NCBI RefSeq assembly: GCF_002891535.1
Contig: NZ_PDZR01000030.1
Location: 1 to 43,153 of the forward strand
Source: Methylocella silvestris
GTDB lineage: Bacteria > Pseudomonadota > Alphaproteobacteria > Rhizobiales > Beijerinckiaceae
Direction: 5' to 3'
Length of the DNA: 43,153 bases
A model generated the notes under the pieces. That model made no database searches. It had not been told where the DNA came from and saw only the letters and a program-made list of their open reading frames with translations. Each line of letters begins with the position of its first letter. Within the stretch, counting starts at the first letter, position 1. This document shows positions 29,016 through 36,764 of the stretch, piece by piece. The translations under genes and the position numbers were made by a program.

Positions 29016-29780
29016 TCAATACTTGGCGACGACGGGAGCCGGCGGCGCGAAGGTATCAAACTTGTAGCTGAACCCGACCTGCACCTGGTTCTCTTTGAAG
29101 TGACGATTGATGAAGGGGCTCGTCAGCACGACCGAACCGTAGTTGCTCGGATAGAAGGTCGAGTGTCCGAAATCCGAATAACGATATTCGGCGCGGATCG
29201 ACCAGTTGTTGGTGACGGCGTATTCGAGACCGCCGCCAACCGTCCAGCCGACGCGGGTCGAGGAGGCGCTGTCATAGCTGAAGGGGCCGTAGAAATTGGC
29301 CTTCACGCCGGCGAAGGCGACGCCGCCGGTGGCGTACAGCAGGACGCGGTCCCAGGCGTAGCCGACGCGGCCGCGGATCGAGCCCTGAATATTGCTCTGA
29401 GCGCTGAGGGTCAGGCTGTTGCCGAATTCGTCGGACAGGAACGCGCTTTTGCTCATGCTGGAGCCGTCGACGGAGCCTTCGAGGCCGACGACGAACTGGC
29501 TGAGCTGGAGATTGTAGCCAACATGCGCGCCGCCCAGGACGCCGCTCGTGTCATAGCTGACCGATCCGAGCGTGCCGATGAACGAGTCGCCGAAATTGGC
29601 GTTCTGGGTGCCCCAGGCGTAACCGATCTGGCCGCCGATATAGACGCCGGTCCAGGTGAAGATGGGAGCCGGCGGCACATAGACCGGCGGGGGAGCGCGC
29701 GACGGAAGATCCGCCGCAAATGCGGTTCCAGCTAGCGCGACGGCGCCAACCGAGGCCAAGAGTAAACGACGTAGCATCAT
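29016..29780 (-). CDS. Omp25/31-like outer-membrane beta-barrel protein (paralogue 2)
   Basis: The frame opens at 29903, but ATG at 29780, right after an AAGGAGAAAGC Shine-Dalgarno, gives the correct signal peptide (MMLRRLLLASVGAVALAG, cut before ADLPSRAPP). The 254-aa product is near-identical to paralogue 1 in the signal peptide, the first strands and the last 30 residues (YKFDTFAPPAPVVAKY); the divergence is concentrated in the segments expected to be surface loops. This points to a tandem duplication followed by loop variation. Confidence 0.9.
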   Translation of the reverse strand: MMLRRLLLASVGAVALAGTAFAADLPSRAPPPVYVPPAPIFTWTGVYIGGQIGYAWGTQNANFGDSFIGTLGSVSYDTSGVLGGAHVGYNLQLSQFVVGLEGSVDGSSMSKSAFLSDEFGNSLTLSAQSNIQGSIRGRVGYAWDRVLLYATGGVAFAGVKANFYGPFSYDSASSTRVGWTVGGGLEYAVTNNWSIRAEYRYSDFGHSTFYPSNYGSVVLTSPFINRHFKENQVQVGFSYKFDTFAPPAPVVAKY

Positions 29781-29875
29781 GCTTTCTCCTTCAAGGGTTC
29801 GAAGCCATCCCAAGCTACCCGGATTCAGGGGGTCCAGAAATGCCGCCCGAGGGGAAAAGGGCGATTCTGGGGCGC

Positions 29876-29894
29876 TATTCCCACCAGTGTGGCC
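29876..29894 (-). promoter_or_regulatory. Conserved upstream box, omp paralogue 2
   Basis: This is the counterpart of 28858-28876: GCCACAC and GGAATA on the transcribed strand, 96-114 bases before ATG 29780. Confidence 0.4.
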
Positions 29895-29998
29895 GGTAGG
29901 CAACGAATTCGCCGCCGCTTCGCTGATTTGCGGGGAGAACCCGGGTTTTATCTGGGCGCTGGTGCGCGCGATCGATTAGCCGACGCGCGCTTTCACCC

Positions 29999-30718
29999 TT
30001 ATCGCGCGTAAGAGGGCGCGAAGAGTCCGTCGAATTTATAGCTGAATCCGACTCGCGCGGCGTTTTCGGTGAGATGGCGGGTGACATTGCCGCCAGGGCC
30101 GGCCGTGAATGTATAATCCGTCGCCGTGCCGAAGTCGGAATAGCGATATTCCGCCCGCACCGACCAATTATTTGTCAGCGCATATTCAAGGCCGCCGCCG
30201 ATCGTCCAACCGGCGAGCGAGCGGTTCAGCGAATTATAGCCAAGATAAGACTGGTATTGGTTGGTGACGCCGGCGAAGGCCGCGCCTCCCGTCGCGTAAA
30301 ACAAGGCGCGATCGACCGCAAAGCCAAGCCGGGCGCGGATCGAGCCCTGCACCGGAATTTGCGTCGTATAGAGCGTCGGCCCGAAGCCATAGGTCTTGTC
30401 GACGCCGGTCCCTTCGACATCGCCTTCGAGGCCAAGCACGATCTGGTTGAATTGAAGATTATAGCCGACGTGGGCGCCGCCGAGGATGCCGCTCGGACTA
30501 TAGCTTACGCCCGAAAAAGCGAAAAAGGGGCCCCAGCCGGATATGGCGCTATTCGCCCAGCCATAGCCGATCTGGCCGCCGACATAGAGGCCGGTCCAGG
30601 TAAAGATCGGCGCGGGCGCGTAGCCGCCAGTCCCCTGTCCGTAGGGCAGGTCAGCGGCAAGCGCCGAGCCTGCGAAAACGGCGAGCGTCGTCGTCGTCAA
30701 TAGCGCTCTGCGGAGCAT
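29999..30718 (-). CDS. Omp25/31-like outer-membrane beta-barrel protein (paralogue 3)
   Basis: The 239-aa product has a signal peptide cut after SALA, then the same family strands (FTWTGLYVGGQIGYGWANS, ILGGAHVGYNLQFNQIVLGLEG, WTIGGGLEYALTNNWSVRAEYRYSDFG) and the end NAARVGFSYKFDGLFAPSYAR. It is clearly more distant from the other two: the Pro-rich segment is shorter, the loops differ and it lacks the shared upstream box. It may therefore be under different control. Confidence 0.88.
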   Translation of the reverse strand: MLRRALLTTTTLAVFAGSALAADLPYGQGTGGYAPAPIFTWTGLYVGGQIGYGWANSAISGWGPFFAFSGVSYSPSGILGGAHVGYNLQFNQIVLGLEGDVEGTGVDKTYGFGPTLYTTQIPVQGSIRARLGFAVDRALFYATGGAAFAGVTNQYQSYLGYNSLNRSLAGWTIGGGLEYALTNNWSVRAEYRYSDFGTATDYTFTAGPGGNVTRHLTENAARVGFSYKFDGLFAPSYAR

Positions 30719-31097
30719 CTCATGCCTTCCACTCTTGAGGATGCGCGCAAGCCGGGCCGGACGCGGCGGGCAAGGCGCTGCATATGCGTCGAATCTGTAT
30801 CACCGGCGGCCGAAGCCGCCATTTATGGTTGCGTACCGAAATAGGCTGGATGCCTTACTAAATTGTCTCGAATTGTGCTTACCCGAGCGTTAAGGCCGCT
30901 TTTGCGCAGCCGGCCGAGCAGCGGCGCGGCACAGGGCCGACGCAGGCGAAAAGATTCGGCCCGGCGATAAAGAATCTGCGGCGTGAGGAAAGCGATGTTC
31001 GCCGCCGCCGCATGCAGGCGGTTGGAATCGATCCGGCGATTGTGTAGAGGAGAGCCAAGCGCGGCGGCGCGCGCTGTCTTGGGGCTCGCCGCGATAA
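30719..31097. other. Intergenic region omp3-tRNA-Ser
   Basis: About 380 bp without a credible gene. The left part should hold the omp3 promoter. A leftward frame covering the tRNA antisense is rejected (see rejected list). No repeat or RNA was recognised. Confidence 0.4.
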
Positions 31098-31187
31098 GGA
31101 AGGGTGGCCGAGTGGTTTAAGGCAGCGGTCTTGAAAACCGCCGTGGGCGCAAGTCCACCGTGGGTTCGAATCCCACCCCTTCCGCCA
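31098..31187 (+). tRNA. tRNA-Ser (anticodon TGA)
   Basis: The acceptor stem GGAAGGG pairs with CCCTTCC, with discriminator G and encoded CCA (31185-31187). The anticodon loop CTTGAAA gives TGA. The long variable arm (GTGGGCGCAAGTCCAC) is that of a class II serine tRNA, and the T-arm reads GGTTCGAATCC. An integrase gene starts 87 bases beyond the 3' end, so this tRNA is the likely attachment site of the island to its right. Confidence 0.97.
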
Positions 31188-31273
31188 GCCCTTGATTGAA
31201 CTATTGCAAATCAATAAGCTGCGGGTTTTCTTAGGTTAATCGCCTTGGCGGTGGTCCGTCAAGGGGGTCCGGG

Positions 31274-33040
31274 TTGCCGCGCTACATGCACACGCCTTAT
31301 CGTCATCCGAAGACCAAAATCTTTTGGGTCAAGGGCTCGGTTCCCGCCGAAGTTCGCGACCTCCCCAGCTATAGCGGCACGAAGCAATTCAACCGCTCCC
31401 TCGGCACGCGAAACCCCAAGGAAGTCCAAGCGGCCCTCGCCAAGGTCACGCTGGCGTTGCGGGCGGAGTGGGACGCGCAACTGGCTCCGCCGTCTCCCGC
31501 TCCAATCACCCTATCCGAGCACCAAATAAGGGCGCTGGCGGGTCGATGGCACGACCAAAGGCTGCGGGAGGAGGAGCGGCAAGACCAGCATCAGGAAAGC
31601 CTCCTGGCGGTCTTAAGCACGCTTGAGGGGGAGGACGCGCCCGACGCACTGTTCACGAGAAGCGGACTCGTGGCAGATGCCGTGGACAGGTTGCTGAAGG
31701 ACGAACCCGTCCCTTGCGATGAGGCAAGCCGCGCGAGGCTTCACGGCGAGTTGCTGCGGCAGCACAAGTCTCTTTATCGGCTCTTATTGCGGCGCGCGAA
31801 GGGGGATCATACGGCGGAGGTCGAACGCTTCCCGGAATGGAAAACCGCCGCAACGCCGGGGACGCTTGCTACCGCCACCGTTCCTCTCCCTCCGCAGCCC
31901 GCCGCCGCCAGCCAAACGACCAGCCAGGGTTTGACCGTTGGGGAGTTGATGGACCGCTACGACGCGGACCCGAAGCGGCTGGGCATCCGGGAAAGGTCAA
32001 AGGCGGGCTATGCGGTTATCTATCGCGTCCTGAAGGAACTTCTCGGCGCGGACAAGCCTGTCAAGGCGATTACGCGAGAGGACTGCCGCCAAGTTCGTGA
32101 CGTGCTCTTGAAGCTGCCGCCGAATTACACGAAGCGCTTCCCAAGGATGACAGCCAAAGAGGCGGCCGAGGAAGCGTCGCGCAAGGGCGTTGCGCCCCTC
32201 GCCCCCGGCACCGTGGACGGCTACTTGGAGAATCTTGCGGCGGTGTTCAACTGGGCGGTGGCGGAGGAGTATATGGAGCGCAACCCCGCCAAGGGCCTCG
32301 GGACAACCGGGAAGGTCAAGGCGAAGGACAAGCGGCTGCCGTTCACGCTGGACCAGCTTCAGGCGATCTTCTCTGCGCCGCTCTATACCGGATGCAGGGA
32401 CGATGAAGCGAACTACGCCGCGCCCGGCCCCAATCATCCCCGCCGCGCCCGCTTTTGGGTGCCGCTTCTCTCGCTCTGGACGGGGATGCGGCTCAATGAA
32501 TGCTGCCAGCTTCTTACCTCGGACGTGCGGGCGCTCGACGGCGTGCCGTGCCTCTTCATTTCGGAGGAGGTGGCAGACGGGCCTCGCGAAGCCGGGAGGG
32601 GAAAGCCAGCGCCGGTGAAGCGCGTCAAGACGGAGGCCGGAGAACGATTCGTGCCAATCCACCCCGAACTGATTCGGATCGGCTTCTTGAAATTCGCGGA
32701 GAAGAAGAGGGCGGCGCGGGCGGAGCGGCTGTTCCCCGAGTTGTCCGCGAGCGGCGAGGGCTATTTCTCCGACGCCTTCTCGAAGTGGTTTTCCCGGTTT
32801 CTGGCAAGCCGCAACGCGAAGACGAGCCGCACGAGTTTCCATAGCTTCCGCCACTGCTACAGGGACGCCATGACGGAAGCCCGCCTTGGCCGCAACTCTG
32901 TCCTGCTCTTGGGCGGCTGGGAGGGAGGCAAGACGGATGACGGCTACGGCGGCAAGGTGCGCGCTTCGTTCTTGCTTGAGGAGATTTCCAAGGTCGCCTA
33001 TCCGGGCCTCGATCTGGGGCACCTAAGGGGTGAGGCTTAA
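31274..33040 (+). CDS. Tyrosine site-specific recombinase (island integrase)
   Basis: The start is TTG at 31274 (GGGGG seven bases upstream) or ATG at 31286. The 588-aa product has an N-terminal DUF6538-like segment (IFWVKGSVPAEVRDL), a core-binding SAM-like domain (about 225-330) and a C-terminal catalytic domain with Arg406 in TGMRLNE, His523-x-x-Arg526 in HSFRHC, Trp549 in GGWEGG and the probable nucleophile Tyr558 in DDGYGG. It is longer than typical integrases because of its helical N-terminal part. Its position right after tRNA-Ser shows that it drives integration of the downstream DNA into that tRNA. Confidence 0.92.
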   Translation: MPRYMHTPYRHPKTKIFWVKGSVPAEVRDLPSYSGTKQFNRSLGTRNPKEVQAALAKVTLALRAEWDAQLAPPSPAPITLSEHQIRALAGRWHDQRLREEERQDQHQESLLAVLSTLEGEDAPDALFTRSGLVADAVDRLLKDEPVPCDEASRARLHGELLRQHKSLYRLLLRRAKGDHTAEVERFPEWKTAATPGTLATATVPLPPQPAAASQTTSQGLTVGELMDRYDADPKRLGIRERSKAGYAVIYRVLKELLGADKPVKAITREDCRQVRDVLLKLPPNYTKRFPRMTAKEAAEEASRKGVAPLAPGTVDGYLENLAAVFNWAVAEEYMERNPAKGLGTTGKVKAKDKRLPFTLDQLQAIFSAPLYTGCRDDEANYAAPGPNHPRRARFWVPLLSLWTGMRLNECCQLLTSDVRALDGVPCLFISEEVADGPREAGRGKPAPVKRVKTEAGERFVPIHPELIRIGFLKFAEKKRAARAERLFPELSASGEGYFSDAFSKWFSRFLASRNAKTSRTSFHSFRHCYRDAMTEARLGRNSVLLLGGWEGGKTDDGYGGKVRASFLLEEISKVAYPGLDLGHLRGEA

Positions 33041-33044
33041 GACC

Positions 33045-34541
33045 TTATCTCTGGTGCGCGAGTACGCGCTCGCCAATGATCGCCTCAAGAAATTCTTCAG
33101 GCAACACACGCTCGAAAACGCCGATGGCTGTCCGTATGAGTACTAAGTAGTGGTCCCAGTCGCCGCCCTCAACGCGACGCCATAAACTGGGTAAATACCG
33201 CACCACAATCGAGAGCGCATATAAGACTACCAGTGCGAGCGTTCGGTATTCAGATGCGCCAGCAAGCACGGGAAGGATTAGAGTTCCGGAAGGCAGGAAT
33301 GCACTGCGATGAAGCGGCAGCGCTCCGTCCCAGTATTCATGTCCATCGTGATCGACGCGTACGCGAAAGGAGCGGCCGCCACTCTCGGTGGCAATTTCGG
33401 TAAGCTCTGCAACCGGCCAACCGGCGGCTTCGAGACGCGATCCTGAGACGCGCCCCGACACATCAACTAGATCGACGTAGGTACTCCCAACGCGTTCTGT
33501 GCGCCCAAATAATACAGACGTGCTGTTTGCCTCGACGTCGTAGTGGGGCGAAACCCATGAAGGCGCGCTGTCGAATACTTCTAGGTACAGGTCACCCAAC
33601 TCCGGGATCGCGGACAACAGTTCGCCCAGAGACGCGTGGGTGTGGGTAGGCAGATCGTGTAGGTCGCTCTGATTTTTAGCTTTCTTGGTCGGATAGGCGC
33701 TGATATTATGACCAAGGAATGCTGCCCAGCGGGGATAAAATCCCGAAGCGAGCACGCCTACGCTAAGTCCACCAAAGTCATGCGTAATAGGAGGTACTGT
33801 GTAAAGCCCATGACCAAACTTCGTGAAACCTTCGACGTCGTCTAAGTTGGCCGATCCGTCCGGCGAAGCCAACATATCGGCGGATGCAAGCGCGAGAGCA
33901 CCGTAGTAGAGGCTGAGAATTCTTCGGCTCAGGCTTTCGTTAGTTCCTGACCGAAAATAATCCGCTCCATTTCGGATCGCGAAGGCGAGCCCTTCTGCCT
34001 TCTTCGACAACGGGGTGGGAGTGCGGGGCACACCTCCTTCCGCCATGCGGCGCTCTATCAGCTTTTCCGCTAACCGAACACTAGCGAACTGCTCTAGCCG
34101 TGCCCAAATCGCGTCTAGCGGGCTTTCTGCCGTGATTTGCCTTATTGCCCGCGCCCGATATGGCGGTATGGACGAGTCTGCCGTGGGCGCAAGGGCCTTA
34201 TTCCACTCAATGAGTGTGCCTGGAAACTGATCGATGGAAGCAACGGGCGTCGAGATTCCGTAGGCATAACTTCCGACATTATTCAAGGCACCATTCGTGA
34301 AAATGTGGTCAACGCTTAAATCGAGTGCGCGGTAGTGTCGGTTCTCCATAGCCGAGGTGTAAAGGACAGCAATCGAGCGCGAATAGCCATTCTTCTGAGC
34401 GGTCACAACGATGTATTCACCTTCTTCACTTGCGGGAGCGGTGCAAGTCTCCCAGCCATGGATTCGCAATGGCTGTATGAGATGCCTATCGACTGCCTCG
34501 TGGAGAATCCTCATGCGCATCTCAAAACCAGCGTCCGCCAT
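33045..34541 (-). CDS. YaaC-like protein with an extra N-terminal domain
   Basis: The 498-aa product has two parts. Residues 1 to about 120 (ILHEAVDRHLIQPLRIHGWE.., SIAVLYTSA, ALDLSVDHIFTNGA) form an alpha/beta domain I cannot name; the layout resembles small nuclease-like domains but no catalytic motif is certain. Residues 140-498 resemble Bacillus YaaC: a helical LYYGALALASADML segment, GHGLYTV, and a C-terminal block LVVLYALSIVVRYLPSLWRR. YaaC function is unknown. The gene is visibly richer in A+T than the core genome, faces the integrase (4 bp between stops) and stands alone, which fits a transferred cargo gene, possibly for defence. That role is inference. Confidence 0.5.
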   Translation of the reverse strand: MADAGFEMRMRILHEAVDRHLIQPLRIHGWETCTAPASEEGEYIVVTAQKNGYSRSIAVLYTSAMENRHYRALDLSVDHIFTNGALNNVGSYAYGISTPVASIDQFPGTLIEWNKALAPTADSSIPPYRARAIRQITAESPLDAIWARLEQFASVRLAEKLIERRMAEGGVPRTPTPLSKKAEGLAFAIRNGADYFRSGTNESLSRRILSLYYGALALASADMLASPDGSANLDDVEGFTKFGHGLYTVPPITHDFGGLSVGVLASGFYPRWAAFLGHNISAYPTKKAKNQSDLHDLPTHTHASLGELLSAIPELGDLYLEVFDSAPSWVSPHYDVEANSTSVLFGRTERVGSTYVDLVDVSGRVSGSRLEAAGWPVAELTEIATESGGRSFRVRVDHDGHEYWDGALPLHRSAFLPSGTLILPVLAGASEYRTLALVVLYALSIVVRYLPSLWRRVEGGDWDHYLVLIRTAIGVFERVLPEEFLEAIIGERVLAHQR

Positions 34542-34945
34542 CTTTTTTTCACTCCAAAATGCATGATTCCAAAGGCTTTCTCAGCGAATGCCTCCAGGCC
34601 TCTTCAGGCTTAATCTTGTAAGCGACAGCGCGGTGAATAAATTGTCATCGATCTCGATGGTAGAACGGTTCGTCGAACGGGTCACTCCTGCCGCTCGAAC
34701 GAGGCTGCCCTATGGAAGGCCAGAGAGAGACCCTGAGACCCTCTCTGCCAAAGAGGTGAGCGAGTGCTTCCCGTTCCGCTTCAGGCTGGGTAAGATCGGT
34801 CGGTCGTAGGTGGACAGCCTCGGATCACGCGCGGAGTCCGCCCAAGCTTGCCGCGAACCCCAGGCGGGGACAAAGTGCCACCCGACACGGACAAATCGTC
34901 TGCCCATTTCTAGGGTGGAGCGGATGGCCGAGCTAGGAGCATCCG
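34542..34945. other. Intergenic region between divergent cargo genes
   Basis: About 400 bp, moderately AT-rich at the left, holding the promoters of two divergent genes. A strong Shine-Dalgarno AGGAG precedes the rightward ATG by six bases. I saw no RNA, repeat or hidden gene. Confidence 0.4.
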
Positions 34946-36352
34946 ATGAGGTGGCCGAGGTATTTGTCTGCATTCGAATTAGACGCGATGTTCCGGGCTC
35001 TTCCCGACCAGACCACCATCGCTCCGGTCACAGTCAGCGGGTTTACGCAGTATAAGACGCACGTGTCGGACTTGCCCGCGAGCGAAAGCGCCAAAATCGA
35101 CGCCGTCGCTGACGCGATCGTGACGAGCTATCGCGCGGGACGCCACCCGATCATCGGCGTTTTGATCGTCGGCCATGCGGACCAGGACCTTTCACGTGGC
35201 GTGGCGTTCGAGCAGGAAATCAGCATCGAGCGGGCGGAATGCGTGCGTGAAGCGTTGCTCAGTTCTTTGCAAAGCCGCACCGGTGCGGGGTTGATGCCGC
35301 TCCAGGTCAAAGAGGCTGCGGTGCGTACGGCGGGGGTCGGGGCGACTCAGCGGGTGGTGACGCATCCGATCAATGAGGCGCAGCGCGCGCAAAACCGCAG
35401 AGTGGTGTTGTATCTCGCCGAGTCGATTACGCCGGTCGTACCGCTCGATGGATTCTTTCCGGTGCCCCCGCAAAAGGTCGAAGACGAGGAAGGAGCCGCA
35501 CCTGCCTCCCCACGGCCGCAGCGCTCGCCTCTCTTGCTCGCATTTTCCATACCGATCTTTGGCTCCCCGGCGCTTGCCGGAGCCGCCGTGTTCGCGTCTG
35601 GACAGCCAAGAAGGCCGAGCATCAAACATGACCACGGCTTCCTGGATGACGGCAAAGGCAACATCGATCCATCGAAGCGACAATCCCCGACCGATACGGA
35701 CCGCGCGCGAAAGGACGTGTGGAAGTTCCTCCTTGGGCTCACAATCCAGAACAAGCCCGAATTGAAGGACGCCACCGATGCCTACAAGCATTTCCTGGTG
35801 GACAACAACGGCACCCAGCTTACCGTTCGCTACGAAGGCTTCGTAAAGGACGACGCCAACGGCAAAACGGTGTTAAAATCGGCGATAGACGATACGCGCA
35901 CGGGCGTTCTCGATATCTTCGACAGCCAGTTCCCGAAGCCCTTGACATCAGCGGCGCGGACGTTGTTGCAGGTGACAAGCTCCGCAGTGACGGTGGGGCG
36001 AGCGACGCCGGACTTTCGCTATCCATATCCGGCCGATGAGAACTGGCAGAAAGCAATCGGCGGCCACGCGCTGTGGATATCGGCCGACGCGATCATAGAC
36101 AGCGCGCCCGGCAAGCTCCGCACCGTGGCCATTACGATGACCCTGCACGCCGAGGACATGTACAACTTCAACCCGGACGGCGCGGACATCGCGACGAACA
36201 CCAGAGACGCCGAGAATGGGCGCTTCGAAATTGTCGGGCTTGGGACCGAGTTTCTCCAAATCGGCACCGCCCAACGCACCATCACGTTCACCATCCCGAA
36301 TGCGAAACAGGCCGACAATCGGGTGGTGCCAGCGGATCAGAAAGTCACGTAA
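34946..36352 (+). CDS. OmpA-domain protein with an effector-like C-terminal domain
   Basis: The 468-aa product lacks a signal peptide. Residues 70-157 match the OmpA/MotB peptidoglycan-binding pattern: GHADQD, then ISIERAECVREAL and NEAQRAQNRRVVLYL. A Pro-rich linker and a hydrophobic stretch (195-218) lead to a C-terminal domain (about 225-468) with IGGHALW (371-377), DMYNFNP (404-410), DIATNTRDAENGRFE and a final beta region. I have seen the YNFNP..DIAT..NGRF pattern in uncharacterised proteins that look like secreted or bacteriocin-type effectors, and it loosely recalls colicin M-like active sites. No immunity gene is evident beside it. The fusion of a wall-binding domain to such a domain without a leader suggests delivery by a specialised system or phage particle; this is inference. 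Confidence 0.5.
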   Translation: MRWPRYLSAFELDAMFRALPDQTTIAPVTVSGFTQYKTHVSDLPASESAKIDAVADAIVTSYRAGRHPIIGVLIVGHADQDLSRGVAFEQEISIERAECVREALLSSLQSRTGAGLMPLQVKEAAVRTAGVGATQRVVTHPINEAQRAQNRRVVLYLAESITPVVPLDGFFPVPPQKVEDEEGAAPASPRPQRSPLLLAFSIPIFGSPALAGAAVFASGQPRRPSIKHDHGFLDDGKGNIDPSKRQSPTDTDRARKDVWKFLLGLTIQNKPELKDATDAYKHFLVDNNGTQLTVRYEGFVKDDANGKTVLKSAIDDTRTGVLDIFDSQFPKPLTSAARTLLQVTSSAVTVGRATPDFRYPYPADENWQKAIGGHALWISADAIIDSAPGKLRTVAITMTLHAEDMYNFNPDGADIATNTRDAENGRFEIVGLGTEFLQIGTAQRTITFTIPNAKQADNRVVPADQKVT

Positions 36353-36764
36353 TTAGTGGGCCGCGCCGTCGCGGTTTCAAGGACACCCGTTGGTCGCTCG
36401 CCCCGCGCGCTCTAACATACCCGATGCCCAAGTGAGCAAAAGGAAATCTGACGGAACGCGTAATGTACGCCGGAGGCCTGGGCAAAACGAGGGCAGCGCG
36501 AAGTGTCAATGTCGGGGTGAGCGCAAGGCCGCCTTGTCGGATGGTATTGTGGCTGGAGTGGCAGTTGGATAAACCCGCCAGCGCATTCTCACTATCAGGG
36601 CGGCCATGAGAGGCAGCCTCAAAGGATACGGAGGCCGGGGGTTGTTCTCTATTATCTTTTTCCTCCAACTCCATCACCTCAAGGCGGGCTATGTAAACCA
36701 GTTAAGAGAGGTCTAGAGGGATGTCCTTAACAGCAACCAACTCGCTTTCGCCCTTTAGCGCCAA
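36353..36764. other. Intergenic region
   Basis: About 410 bp between converging genes. A 110-codon leftward frame here shows no recognisable domain, no Shine-Dalgarno and a composition like random GC-rich sequence. Nothing else was recognised. Confidence 0.35.

Noticed and set aside
30879-31214. Leftward 111-codon frame antisense to tRNA-Ser
   Set aside because: GWDSNPRWTCAHGGFQ is the classic translation of a serine tRNA's complement; not a gene.
34031-34045. CCTTCCGCCA, resembling the tRNA-Ser 3' end
   Set aside because: Only about 10 bases match and it lies inside the YaaC-like coding sequence; chance match rather than an attachment site.
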